The translations under genes and the position numbers were made by a program. Positions 27,090 through 36,094 of a stretch of 64,000 bases of DNA are shown here, piece after piece; the stretch's first letter is position 1, and each line of letters begins with the position of its first letter. Under the pieces are notes generated by a model. The model had not been told where the DNA came from and did no database searches. It saw only the letters and a list, made by a program, of their open reading frames with translations. This stretch comes from Chamaesiphon minutus PCC 6605 (GTDB taxonomy: Bacteria > Cyanobacteriota > Cyanobacteriia > Cyanobacteriales > Chamaesiphonaceae). Location: the NCBI RefSeq assembly GCF_000317145.1, contig NC_019697.1, positions 3,320,385-3,384,384 on the forward strand, read 5' to 3'.

Positions 27090-28352
27090 ATGACTACCAT
27101 TCAACCGATCGATATTATTATCCTCTCTAATGGCCCTGGTGAAGTCACTACATGGGTGCGTCCGGTGGTCAAAGCCTTGCGCGATCGATTGGGTGAGGAT
27201 CGGAGCGAGATTCGGATTTCGGCGATTTTGGTACCATGTCCGAATGCTAGTGGTAAAGAAGTCCAGATTTTAAAAAGTTATCCACAGATCGATCGAGTTC
27301 AAGGTGCCGAGCATTTTACGAAGTTTCTATTATGGGGTAAAACCGAACAAGATTGGGATTGGCGATCGCGTGGCATAATTATTTTTTTAGGTGGCGATCA
27401 ATTTTTTCCAGTTGTCATCGGCAAACGATTGGGTTATCAAACAGTTGTTTATGCTGAATGGGAAGCCCGATGGCACAATTTAATCGATCGATTTGCAGTT
27501 ATGAATGCTGAAGTTACGGCAAAAGTGAAGCCGCAATATCTCGATCGATTTACTATTGTTGGTGACTTGATGGTAGAGAGTCAAAATAATTTAAGTTCTG
27601 AATCAGCCGATCGCGAAAACGATCCCATTTTAATCGGATTATTACCTGGCTCTAAGGCAGCAAAATTGGCAATGGGATTGCCATTAATGCTAGCGATCGC
27701 CGAATATATTCAAGCTGCTAATCCTCAAGTAAAATTTGCCATTCCCGTCGCACCGACGCTGGATCTGACCACTCTGGCTAGTTATGCCGATCCGACCATA
27801 AATCCCGTAATTGCGCTAGTTAATGGTGCCACCGCAACATTAGAACAGAGCCAAACAACGCCTTATCTCCAGACAGCTTCGGGGTTGCAAGTATCATTAC
27901 ATCCTGAATTTCCAGCTTACCATCTGCTCTCGCAATGTACCATTTGTTTGACCGCGATCGGGGCAAATACGGCTGAATTAGGGGCGTTAGGCGTACCGAT
28001 GATAGTTTTAACCGCTACCCAACAAATTGATGCCATGCGCGCCTGGGATGGGAGTTTGGGCATCTTAGTTAATTTACCGCTAGTCGGGACACCGATCGCC
28101 AAAATTATTAATACCATCCTGTACCGTAAATTTAGCACGCGAAAATTAGCATGGCCGAATATTTGGGCGCAACGCGAGATCGTCCCCGAATTATTCGGTC
28201 GGCTAGAGGCAAAAACTGTCGCCGAATTTACACTCGACTATCTCCATCATCCCGAAAAATTAGCTACGATGAGATCGGATTTACGTCAAGTTCGCGGCGC
28301 AGCAGGTGCCGCAGCCAAATTAGCCGCGATCGTCGATGATTTACGGTCGTGA
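27090..28352 (+). CDS. Lipid-A-disaccharide synthase-related glycosyltransferase
   Basis: A 420-residue GT-B-like protein of the LpxB-related cyanobacterial family. It starts IDIIILSNGPGEVTTWVRPVVKAL; a central GLLPGSKAAKLAMGLPLMLAIAEY matches the LpxB GSR-like segment, and the C-terminal half has the donor-binding-like LTAIGANTAELGALGVPMIVL. Its distance from true LpxB leaves the substrate open; this is a conserved cyanobacterial gene often annotated only as LpxB-like. It begins 50 nt after the R-M operon, where CGATCG becomes frequent again. Confidence 0.75.
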   Translation: MTTIQPIDIIILSNGPGEVTTWVRPVVKALRDRLGEDRSEIRISAILVPCPNASGKEVQILKSYPQIDRVQGAEHFTKFLLWGKTEQDWDWRSRGIIIFLGGDQFFPVVIGKRLGYQTVVYAEWEARWHNLIDRFAVMNAEVTAKVKPQYLDRFTIVGDLMVESQNNLSSESADRENDPILIGLLPGSKAAKLAMGLPLMLAIAEYIQAANPQVKFAIPVAPTLDLTTLASYADPTINPVIALVNGATATLEQSQTTPYLQTASGLQVSLHPEFPAYHLLSQCTICLTAIGANTAELGALGVPMIVLTATQQIDAMRAWDGSLGILVNLPLVGTPIAKIINTILYRKFSTRKLAWPNIWAQREIVPELFGRLEAKTVAEFTLDYLHHPEKLATMRSDLRQVRGAAGAAAKLAAIVDDLRS

Positions 28353-28581
28353 TAAGATTTCAAGAATTGAGGAGTTGCTGGATTAAAAGATGATTTCCGA
28401 TCTTTGGATTCTCTCCTCCCCGCTCCCCGCTATCCTCTCTAGCTTTTCATACTTCGCTCCAGCAACGCCAGAATTGATAATTACCTCTTCCTTGATTTTT
28501 CCCTCAACGAGGAGGCTTTAATATGTATTTTTCTCGAACGACGGCATTGTACTCTTATCAACGAGCCAGCTATCCCCGATT

Positions 28582-29514
28582 ATGACTATGCGATCGAAAA
28601 CCAAATTTTCACTTATCATCTTGGGAGCGATTGCTGCTGGCTTGATGGCAGTAATTCCGGCAGCAGCTACGCCCACAGCTACTGGCACCGCTGCGATTGT
28701 GGCTGATGGTAATATCATCCAAGCTCTGATATTAGGTGTTGTTCAAGGTATTACTGAATTTCTACCGATTAGTAGCACAGCGCATTTATTGGTTACGACA
28801 AAAGTCTTCGGTTGGCAACAGCTCGGTCAAAAAGATTATGCCGATGCAATTCAATTTGGCAGTGTTGTGGCTGTTTTAATCTATTTTTGGAAAGATATTA
28901 GCAGTGTAGTTAGCGGTGGCATTAGCGGACTGCTACGTAAAGATTGGCAAGATATTAATGTCAAAATATTTACTGGAATTATTGTGGGAACTTTGCCAGC
29001 ACTAATCTTGGGTTTTTTAGGTAAAGATATCTTGCCAGACAGCGCGCAAATCATCGCAATTATGTCGATCGTAATGGCAACTTTATTATTGGCTGCCGAG
29101 AGATTTAGCAAGCACAAACGCGGATTTGAGGGATTAGAAATCAAAGATGGTTTACTTGTCGGATTAGCACAAGCGATCGCCTTACTCCCTGGTGCTTCTC
29201 GATCTGGTTCGACGCTGACTGCTGGTCTATTTCTGGGATTGGAGCGTGAGACAGCAGCGAGATTTTCCTTTTTAGTTGGTTTGCCAACGCTGGCGATCGC
29301 AACGCTCTACAAATCTTTGATAATCTTCCAAGGAAATGAGTTGCCGATTCCCCTATTAGCAGTCGGCATTGTTTCTACTTTTATTTTCTCCTATATCTCG
29401 ATCGCCTTTCTCTTAAATTATCTCAAAACTAAAAATACGATGATTTTCGTTTGGTATCGCTACGCTTTTGGAGCATCAATTCTCATCGCTCTAGCTGCTG
29501 GATGGAAAGCATAG
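28582..29514 (+). CDS. uppP: Undecaprenyl-diphosphatase
   Basis: A 310-residue multi-pass membrane enzyme that dephosphorylates undecaprenyl diphosphate to recycle the lipid carrier for peptidoglycan and other envelope glycans. The motifs QGITEFLPISSTAH (about 55-68) and PGASRSGST (about 205-213) are diagnostic. The N-terminal extension of about 45 residues (to AAIVADGN) contains an extra hydrophobic segment like a signal or additional TM helix; an internal start is possible but no better one is seen. Confidence 0.95.
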   Translation: MTMRSKTKFSLIILGAIAAGLMAVIPAAATPTATGTAAIVADGNIIQALILGVVQGITEFLPISSTAHLLVTTKVFGWQQLGQKDYADAIQFGSVVAVLIYFWKDISSVVSGGISGLLRKDWQDINVKIFTGIIVGTLPALILGFLGKDILPDSAQIIAIMSIVMATLLLAAERFSKHKRGFEGLEIKDGLLVGLAQAIALLPGASRSGSTLTAGLFLGLERETAARFSFLVGLPTLAIATLYKSLIIFQGNELPIPLLAVGIVSTFIFSYISIAFLLNYLKTKNTMIFVWYRYAFGASILIALAAGWKA

Positions 29515-29666
29515 ATTTGGTGTTGGGGAAAGCCAAAGTAAAATTATGTCAACGAGAATGACCTAAGTCGATCGCAAGACGATCGAAACCTACTATCATG
29601 TGTAGCGGTACTTACGGATTCAGTCCGCACATCGTACTAAAGTCAGGGAGCCATTTGAGATAAATC

Positions 29667-30569
29667 ATGGGACTAGTCATCGCCACTGTCAATATGAAAG
29701 GAGGTGTCGGTAAAACCACCCTCACGGTCAATCTAGCTGCTTGTCTGGCCAAGCTATATGGCAAGCGCGTCCTAGTTGTCGATCTCGATACCCAGATTAG
29801 TGCTACCCTCAGCCTAGTCACGCCTCAAGATTTTTCTAAAATTCGGCGCGAGAAAAAGACGATTTCTTATGCAATTGCCAAAGTTCTCAAGCCAAACTCA
29901 CGGTACAAGTTTGAAACAAAAGATCTGATTACTCCGGATGTCTGTTGGGTCAAAGGTTTGGACTTATTAGCTGGAGATATCGATATCTACGATGAGTTTT
30001 TAGTATCAGAAAAACTTCATGAAGAGACTGTCGAAAATCCAAACATCGATTTTATCGATGTTTGGAATGGATTTGAAGGTTCTTTAATTAAAGATATCTT
30101 AGCTCCGGTCATCGACGAATATGATTTCATCATCCTCGATTGCGCTCCTGGGTACAATCTTTTGACCAGAAGTGGGATTATGGCCAGTCATTTTTATATC
30201 ATGCCTGCTCGTCCCGAACCGCTATCTTTAGTAGGTATGCAACTATTAGAACGGCGTATTGCCAAGCTCCGCGAAGCTCATGAGGGTGATAAAAATTGCT
30301 TAGAAAGTAGTTTGTTAGGAGTCGCCTTTATCCTATCGGGCAGTAGCTTATTCGCTCGCTATTACGATCGAGTGATGGAGCGAGTGACTCAGGACTTTGA
30401 TGCTAGTAAAATCTTTCAGACGCGGATTCCGATGGATGTCAATGTCGCTAAGGCGATCGACAGTTTTCAGCCTGTCGTCATCGAGAATCCTAGCTCGGCT
30501 GGCTCCAAAGCATTCGTCAAATTAAGTCAGGAGCTACTCACCAAGGTTCAGCAGCTCGCTGGCGATTAG
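29667..30569 (+). CDS. Orphan ParA-family ATPase
   Basis: A 300-residue deviant Walker A ATPase with KGGVGKTT at residues 11-18, the switch region VVDLDTQ, and DYDFIILDCAPG as Walker B. It resembles ParA proteins that position chromosomes, plasmids or protein bodies. No parB-like gene or parS-like repeats lie beside it, so its cargo is unknown; carboxysome-positioning McdA is one ParA relative in cyanobacteria, but no McdB-like gene is adjacent. A hairpin at 30624 follows the gene. Confidence 0.85.
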   Translation: MGLVIATVNMKGGVGKTTLTVNLAACLAKLYGKRVLVVDLDTQISATLSLVTPQDFSKIRREKKTISYAIAKVLKPNSRYKFETKDLITPDVCWVKGLDLLAGDIDIYDEFLVSEKLHEETVENPNIDFIDVWNGFEGSLIKDILAPVIDEYDFIILDCAPGYNLLTRSGIMASHFYIMPARPEPLSLVGMQLLERRIAKLREAHEGDKNCLESSLLGVAFILSGSSLFARYYDRVMERVTQDFDASKIFQTRIPMDVNVAKAIDSFQPVVIENPSSAGSKAFVKLSQELLTKVQQLAGD

Positions 30570-30623
30570 TTGAGAGTCAGGCGTTGGGATTCAATAGAAC
30601 CGTTTCGCGCTCTTGGATGAGAG

Positions 30624-30653
30624 CAGCCGAAGGTTACAAAATACTCTCGGCTG
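30624..30653 (+). terminator. Possible terminator between parA-like gene and petN
   Basis: The stem CAGCCGA / TCGGCTG (30624-30630, 30647-30653) with a 16-nt loop lies 55 nt after the ParA-like gene and upstream of the petN promoter. The T tract after it is weak. Confidence 0.4.
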
Positions 30654-30660
30654 GTATTGT

Positions 30661-30690
30661 TTGCTAAGTATGTCAGGAACGGATTATGAT
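30661..30690 (+). promoter_or_regulatory. Candidate petN promoter
   Basis: TTGCTA (30661-30666) and TATGAT (30685-30690), 18 nt apart, resemble a sigma-70 type promoter and would give a leader of about 30 nt before petN. Assigned by eye only. Confidence 0.4.
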
Positions 30691-30725
30691 AGATTGAGAC
30701 ATAAAATATACTTCTAAATAAAACT

Positions 30726-30815
30726 ATGGATATTCTTACTCTAGGCTGGGTTTCGCTTTTAGTCCTATTTACTTGGTCGATTTCGATGGTTGTCTGGGGT
30801 CGTAACGGCTTCTAA
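30726..30815 (+). CDS. petN: Cytochrome b6-f complex subunit VIII
   Basis: A 29-residue single-helix protein, [18 protein letters not shown] followed by [11 protein letters not shown], essentially the textbook PetN sequence. It is one of the four small subunits at the edge of the thylakoid cytochrome b6-f complex, where it stabilises the dimer. The gene is monocistronic here. It shows that the organism is an oxygenic phototroph. Confidence 0.96.
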   Translation: MDILTLGWVSLLVLFTWSISMVVWGRNGF

Positions 30816-30828
30816 AGGTTAGGCTTTG

Positions 30829-30861
30829 GATAGTAGATAGTGGATAGTCAATAGTAGATAG
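30829..30861 (+). repeat. Heptamer STRR after petN
   Basis: Four to five degenerate tandem heptamers of the TAGTGGA / TAGTAGA type (about 30829-30861). Confidence 0.6.
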
Positions 30862-31079
30862 GCAGAAGCTCGGTCGTTTTGGAACGCGGTTCCAATTCTA
30901 CCCGTTACCGATCGGGATTTAAGGATTGGCAGGATTAGGTTGTCGGTACTATCCACCTATTATCCATTACCCATCCATGCTTCTCCGATCGGAGCGGTTA
31001 CGCCAACGACTTCGCGAAAGTCGCAAGTCAGTCCAAGCCCATCCACCCATCCACCCCCAACTCGGATGCAGAATTACGA

Positions 31080-32144
31080 CTACATGGCGACTAATTGGCG
31101 ATAGTCTTGTAGGAACTTTTGAATCGCCGGATCTTTGGCAATCAGTGCGGCGAACGCACCTAATTGTCCGCGAGAGCGCATCAAGCCGCATAAATCCGCT
31201 ACAAATAATTGCACCCATTCGGCTGTCGCTACCTGACTGAGCCACTGGAACGCGTGGTAAGCACGCTGGACGTCCCCAGCAGCATGAACAGTCAACCCAA
31301 TTGCGGTAGCATAGCGTGCCGAAGGTTCGAGCGGAAAGGAGATGTCACTACCTTTGCCTTCAAAAATTGGTGTCAGATCGGGTAACATCCGATACATCAA
31401 TGTAAAAGCTTGAAACTCGGCACTGGCAGCAATCCCGATCGCGGGTGCCAAATCCAGCCCGCTATAGTGTAGACTGCTAGCCATCATCCACGATCGCGGC
31501 GAACACCATGCTGGCTGTTGCAGATCGACTTTGTACAACAAGCTGGGGCGAAAAGAGATAAACGCAATAATCTGTTCGTGAACGCCTTGGGCGAGCGCGT
31601 AAGCTTTGAAACTCTCAAAATCTGGCTCGACTTGCAAATGCAAAAACCGATTGGCTAGCGGTGCAGGCATATCAAACACCCCCGCGCGATCTTCTTTGCG
31701 GTTGCCAGCAGCCCACACAAACCATCCCTCCGGCACGACATAACCCCCCACGCGACGATCGAGAATCAATTGTTGTGCCATCCCCTGCATGGCTGGTGGA
31801 GCCATATTAATCTCATCGAGGAACAAAATTCCCTGTCCTTGTTGGGGCAAAAATTCGGGCGGAAACCATTTGGAGACGCCATTTTCGGCGACGGGAAGTC
31901 CGCGTAGATCGGTAGGAGCCAATTGACTCAAGCGCAGATCGATAAATTCGAGTTGATGGGCGAGCGCGATTTGTTTGACGATACTAGATTTGCCGATCCC
32001 TGGCGCACCCCAAATCATGGTGCTGATTTTGAGGTTATTGGTGATAACACGATCGAGATAAGTCTTTAGCTCTTCTGGGTTCATTAGATCGGAGGTAGAT
32101 GAGTGGTTTGGTAATGAAGCGTTCGATCGATCGGGTGTTGGCAC
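31080..32144 (-). CDS. MoxR-type AAA+ ATPase
   Basis: A 354-residue AAA+ protein from GTG 32144; ATG 32084 (MNPEELKTYL) is an alternative start. Walker A is GAPGIGKSS, Walker B GILFLDEINM, sensor 1 AAGNRKED, and the arginine-rich ANRFLHL region follows, all as in MoxR-type chaperone ATPases. Such ATPases often pair with VWA proteins; here the gene directly upstream (19 nt) is a variant-leucine-repeat protein and no VWA gene is nearby. The pair looks like a two-gene operon. The target is unknown. Confidence 0.82.
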   Translation of the reverse strand: MPTPDRSNASLPNHSSTSDLMNPEELKTYLDRVITNNLKISTMIWGAPGIGKSSIVKQIALAHQLEFIDLRLSQLAPTDLRGLPVAENGVSKWFPPEFLPQQGQGILFLDEINMAPPAMQGMAQQLILDRRVGGYVVPEGWFVWAAGNRKEDRAGVFDMPAPLANRFLHLQVEPDFESFKAYALAQGVHEQIIAFISFRPSLLYKVDLQQPAWCSPRSWMMASSLHYSGLDLAPAIGIAASAEFQAFTLMYRMLPDLTPIFEGKGSDISFPLEPSARYATAIGLTVHAAGDVQRAYHAFQWLSQVATAEWVQLFVADLCGLMRSRGQLGAFAALIAKDPAIQKFLQDYRQLVAM

Positions 32145-32163
32145 GATTGAATAGCCATCACCC

Positions 32164-33162
32164 CTACCATGTCAATAGTTTGCGTAACTCGCTGCGGATT
32201 CGTGTCGATGTGTTGGAATTGACAGCAAAAGAGTCATAAATTAGTCGATCCATTTGAGTATGAGCGATACGAGCGAGCTGGACCCGATCCCAAATTTGCT
32301 CGATCGTGGTACTAGGCGTATTGGGGTGGCGGACTACTGCCAACCGCAATACAGTCCAATCTGTGTGTGCTAATTCTACTAATTGAGTCGATTCTGTAGT
32401 AATTTGTTTCGCCAACCATAAAGATCGTGCGGCTGCTTCGCTGGGTGCGAGATACATCTGCATCAACAATCCCGCACTGAGCAGGGGATGCAATGCTACC
32501 AATGTCGGGAATGTCGGATCGTTAGCTTGGGCGTATTTTTTCAGAATCTTTGTCAATACATCTAGAGATGTCTTGGCATTTTCAGCCACAACTTGCGCCA
32601 CACTCTCGCTGATATCGATGATTTCGGCGAGTAGGTGTTGTGGCGCATTAGGGTGTGCGGCAACAGCCCGAATTAACTCTCGATCTTGGCGGCGGGATTT
32701 GCGGGCTAGATTTTCGAGCAATGTGCTGGGCGTCTGGGGATTATAAGCCACAGCCAGCCATAAACTATAATCTTGTCGATCGACAGCATACTCCATGAGG
32801 TTGCGGGGTACGCAGTCGCATTGCAGCAGACTAGTTAATGTCGCGTGTGGAATCTCTGCGGCCAATTGAAGCTGCTCTATTTGTAATATTTCAAAAACTG
32901 GATTGTTGAGTACCGCTTCAGGAAAGTCAATTCCCAATTGCCAGAGCGCGTCTGTGGGCGTATTGGGATTGCTCGCTACCAACCGCCGTAGTTCCCAGTT
33001 GGATGCTGTCGCAATTTTACGGAGCAATTGGGGATTGGTGTTGGGGTCGATCGCAATTTGCGGATTTGCTGCCTCTAAGTCTCCTGTCGTCGAAATTGTG
33101 CTAGCTCTGAGCTGCTCGATAGTTACATCCATACTCCCTTTACCAATCTTGCGCTTACTCAC
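32164..33162 (-). CDS. Variant leucine-rich repeat (LRV-like) protein
   Basis: A 332-residue soluble alpha-solenoid protein. Repeats of about 24-30 residues show the pattern (V/A)A.NPNTP...L..(I/L), for example RRLVASNPNTPTDALWQL, VAYNPQTPSTLLENLA and VAAHPNAPQHLLAEI, and LAVVRHPNTPSTTIEQI near the end. LRV domains are protein-interaction scaffolds. No N-terminal iron-sulfur Cys cluster as in the original LRV is present. ATG 33162 or 33132 (MDVTIEQL) may be the start. It precedes the MoxR gene by 19 nt, so it is probably its substrate adaptor or target. Confidence 0.75.
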   Translation of the reverse strand: MSKRKIGKGSMDVTIEQLRASTISTTGDLEAANPQIAIDPNTNPQLLRKIATASNWELRRLVASNPNTPTDALWQLGIDFPEAVLNNPVFEILQIEQLQLAAEIPHATLTSLLQCDCVPRNLMEYAVDRQDYSLWLAVAYNPQTPSTLLENLARKSRRQDRELIRAVAAHPNAPQHLLAEIIDISESVAQVVAENAKTSLDVLTKILKKYAQANDPTFPTLVALHPLLSAGLLMQMYLAPSEAAARSLWLAKQITTESTQLVELAHTDWTVLRLAVVRHPNTPSTTIEQIWDRVQLARIAHTQMDRLIYDSFAVNSNTSTRIRSELRKLLTW

Positions 33163-33412
33163 TCATTGCTTAGAGTACCCACGAACAAACCTAAAGATGA
33201 AGAAGCGCGAAACAATCGATCGCAAAATCCAGTGTTCGGGCTTAAATTTAACTTGCTAGATTCAGTATTTTTGCTCAATTCTATACCGACAGGTAGCAAT
33301 TATTGGATCTGAAGGTATAGACTGAATAAATAATAATACTAAGCGTCGTCTATCTGTCGATATCGATAATTATTTCAATCTAGCCAAGCTGCTGACATTT
33401 ATAGCTAAAGTA

Positions 33413-34144
33413 ATGATTAGAATTCCCTTTCCGCAGTGTGTGATTCTAACCACACTTGATTTTGCGCAAATTACCGATCGATTGGAAAGTGCTATTTATG
33501 AGGGGGAGACTCAATCGCTAACGTCTGGGCACCTTGTCCCTGCTGCCTTACCGTCAGCAGACTCCGCTGTTACTTTACCCAGCACGGAGTCGCATTCGCT
33601 TGTCAAAGTTATTCCAAAACAGCAACATTTTATTGGCGAAATTCAAGGTTTTAAGTTTTCAGCAGCCCGAATTATCGGTCATAAATATCTGCATTTACCC
33701 AGATTTTTGGTGCCTGCCATCGAAGGCAAAATTAATAGCCTTTACCATGGATATCAACTAACACTCTGTATAAAAATACACCAAATTACATTAATCTTGC
33801 TATTAACGTGGTTGGGCGGATTATTTACCATAACTTCATCGATTATTAATAATATTGTGGCAGGTATCGATCTCGGTAGATTTCTAATACCGCTCGAATA
33901 TGCCGCGCTGGCATATATATTAGTACTTGGATATTTGTACTTCGAGGCTTGGCGAAGTACCAAATTCTTTAGAAATCTGTTTGTTAGAGGCTTTGCCGGA
34001 GCTACATCGACTCCAGTTGTCAGTCCATCAGTCTGGAGTTCGGAGCTTCAGTTGTCAGAAATGGGCACGAGTCAATCTTCAACGGATTGGCTTAGAAAAA
34101 ACCTCCCATCGTTTCCGCACAGCGGTAAAATGCCATCAGAGTAA
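33413..34144 (+). CDS. Hypothetical membrane protein with two TM segments
   Basis: 243 residues. The N-terminal half is soluble, with FIGEIQGFKFSAARIIGHK and LPRFLVPAIEGKI, a pattern seen in several cyanobacterial proteins of unknown function. Two hydrophobic segments follow (about 121-143 and 158-178, ILLLTWLGGLFTITSSI and AALAYILVLGYLYF), and a Ser/Thr/Pro-rich tail. No catalytic motif is visible. It converges on moaE with a 12-nt gap. Confidence 0.6.
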   Translation: MIRIPFPQCVILTTLDFAQITDRLESAIYEGETQSLTSGHLVPAALPSADSAVTLPSTESHSLVKVIPKQQHFIGEIQGFKFSAARIIGHKYLHLPRFLVPAIEGKINSLYHGYQLTLCIKIHQITLILLLTWLGGLFTITSSIINNIVAGIDLGRFLIPLEYAALAYILVLGYLYFEAWRSTKFFRNLFVRGFAGATSTPVVSPSVWSSELQLSEMGTSQSSTDWLRKNLPSFPHSGKMPSE

Positions 34145-34156
34145 ACACGGTTGGGT

Positions 34157-34657
34157 TTATTCGTGGCGTTCGCAATCCCCAATACTTACCCAAGTGCTCG
34201 ATGGTTGAGTGCCATCGCTCTGGCTAAACCACTCTTTTTTCCAAATCGGAGCTTGATGCTTGAGCGTATCGATCGCATACTGACAAGCGGCAAATGCTTC
34301 CCCTCGGTGCGGACATCCGACAGCAACTAAGACACTAATTTCGCCAATCTTTAATTTGCCGACGCGGTGATGGATGACGACATGAGTCGCACTCGGCCAC
34401 TGAGTGCGAATTTCCCGACCAATGGCCGCAAATACACGCATCGCCATCGGTTCGTAAGCTTGATACTCTAGATAGTCTACCGCGCGACCGTCAGTGCGAT
34501 CGCGAACTGTACCACTCATAACCACTACTGCGCCATTGCCAGGATTGTCAGCTAGTTGATATACTTCATCTACCGATAAGGGTGCAAACCCGATCGCGAA
34601 TCGATCGGCGATATGAGCCGTAATTTGAGTGAGATTTGCAGGTGGGACAATCATCAT
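34157..34657 (-). CDS. moaE: Molybdopterin synthase catalytic subunit
   Basis: A 166-residue MoaE that, with thiocarboxylated MoaD, converts cPMP to molybdopterin. Signatures: GAVVVMSGTVRD, LEYQAYEPMA, HRVGKLKIGEISVLVAVGCPHRGEAF, and the catalytic Lys region LKHQAPIWKKEW. The length is slightly long because of a short tail (QPSSTWVSIGDCERHE). moaD is not next to it. Confidence 0.94.
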   Translation of the reverse strand: MMIVPPANLTQITAHIADRFAIGFAPLSVDEVYQLADNPGNGAVVVMSGTVRDRTDGRAVDYLEYQAYEPMAMRVFAAIGREIRTQWPSATHVVIHHRVGKLKIGEISVLVAVGCPHRGEAFAACQYAIDTLKHQAPIWKKEWFSQSDGTQPSSTWVSIGDCERHE

Positions 34658-34727
34658 TGATTTCTATATCTTGTAAAAACCGTAGCAGCGTGATATAGTT
34701 AGGAACATTGGTTTATTACCGTGTTCT

Positions 34728-34813
34728 GGAGAGGTGGCTGAGTGGTCGAAAGCGGCACACTGCTAATGTGTTGTAGGCTAGTTCTACCGAGGGTTCGAAT
34801 CCCTCCCTCTCCG
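34728..34813 (+). tRNA. tRNA-Ser (anticodon GCT)
   Basis: A class II tRNA of 86 nt. The acceptor stem GGAGAGG / CCTCTCC, a D-arm, the anticodon loop CTGCTAA reading GCT, a long variable arm, and the T-arm GAGGG-TTCGAAT-CCCTC are all present. The discriminator base is G and CCA is not encoded. It reads AGC and AGU codons. Confidence 0.97.
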
Positions 34814-34882
34814 TCATTAGACATTATCGTACAGATTTAAAGAAGTAGCGGCGATTGCGTAATTGCCGCTATTTTTAGGTAT

Positions 34883-35935
34883 CTACTTTAACACGGGAAA
34901 CCCCGCGCGTTCGAGTGCTAATTTTTCGGCCAGACGTTCGGCTTCTAACCGATCTAACTCTTGCCAAACTTGCTGAAGTAGCGGATCTAAGCCCGTCCGA
35001 GTTGCCGATGAGATGAGAAATACTTGCTGTTGGGCTACCTCGCTCAACACTTGGGCGATTTCAGCCACTTCCTCATCATCTACCGCATCAATTTTGCTCA
35101 AAGCCAGAATTTGCGGACGCGTAGCCAAAGAATCATTATAAGCGATTAGCTCTTGCTGAATCGTCTGATAAGCCGCGATCGGGTCGTCATGAGTGGCTTC
35201 GACTAAATGCAGCAAAACGCGCGTGCGCTCGATGTGGCGGAGAAAATCGTGTCCCAAACCCGCACCTTGCGATGCACCCTCGATCAATCCTGGAATATCG
35301 GCAAATAAAGTTCCATCGCCAGAAGGCTTGCGGACGACACCTAAATTAGGCACCAAAGTCGTAAACGGATAATCGGCAACTTTGGGACGTGCGGCAGAAA
35401 GTGCCGAGATTAGCGTGGATTTGCCTGCATTGGGCAAACCGATAATCCCGACTTCTGCTAATAATTTTAATTCCAGTCGAATCCGTTTTTGCTGCGGTGG
35501 TTGTCCGGGGAGGGCATATTCTGGCGCACGGTTACTATTACTTAAGAAATGTGCGTTACCTAAACCACCTTTACCACCAGCAACTACTTTAAAAGTTTGC
35601 CCTGACTCTACTAAATCGACTAATAGTTCGTCGGTAGCCGTGTCGTAAATCATCGTACCGCAGGGCACCTCCACAATTAAATCGTCACCCGAAGCACCAG
35701 TACAATTACTCGAACCACCCTTGCCACCATTTTCAGCTTTGAAGCGGCGGTTATAACGAAAATCTAATAAGGTTTGCAGGTTTTCAACAGCGGTAAAGAA
35801 AATCGAGCCACCTTTGCCACCATTGCCACCAGAGGGACCCCCAGCCGGGACGTATTTTTCACGCCGAAAGGTCACTATCCCATCGCCGCCACTTCCGGAT
35901 TCTACTTCTACTTCTGCGAGATCGATGAATTGCAT
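34883..35935 (-). CDS. obgE: Obg family GTPase
   Basis: A 350-residue ribosome-associated GTPase involved in 50S assembly and stress control. The N-terminal glycine-rich Obg domain (about 1-158) contains PSGGNGGKGGSIFF and KAENGGKGGSSNCTGASGDD; the G domain has GLPNAGKST, DIPGLIEGA and LSKIDAVDDEE (NKxD-like, with Ser for Asn). Length is typical of cyanobacteria. It lies downstream of desA on the same strand, but the desA terminator separates them. Confidence 0.96.
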   Translation of the reverse strand: MQFIDLAEVEVESGSGGDGIVTFRREKYVPAGGPSGGNGGKGGSIFFTAVENLQTLLDFRYNRRFKAENGGKGGSSNCTGASGDDLIVEVPCGTMIYDTATDELLVDLVESGQTFKVVAGGKGGLGNAHFLSNSNRAPEYALPGQPPQQKRIRLELKLLAEVGIIGLPNAGKSTLISALSAARPKVADYPFTTLVPNLGVVRKPSGDGTLFADIPGLIEGASQGAGLGHDFLRHIERTRVLLHLVEATHDDPIAAYQTIQQELIAYNDSLATRPQILALSKIDAVDDEEVAEIAQVLSEVAQQQVFLISSATRTGLDPLLQQVWQELDRLEAERLAEKLALERAGFPVLK

Positions 35936-36017
35936 GGTTTGGGCGATTGGATTTAAATGAGTCAGCTATTATTTTAACTTACTATCTTCAAGAGCAGCCG
36001 AATCGATCGCCGATAAT

Positions 36018-36041
36018 AAAAAAGGTGAGCTGTTGCCCACC
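36018..36041 (-). terminator. desA terminator
   Basis: On the minus strand GGTGGGC (36041-36035) pairs with GCTCACC (36030-36024), with one G-U pair, and is followed by six T residues (36023-36018). Confidence 0.7.
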
Positions 36042-36094
36042 CTCCTAATTATTTTTAATTCAATACCTAAAGCCTAACGCCTAAAACCTAATGC

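Noticed and set aside
29667-30569. Idea that the ParA-like gene marks a plasmid or replication origin
   Set aside because: No ParB gene, iterons or DnaA boxes are visible around it, and neighbours are housekeeping genes such as uppP and petN.
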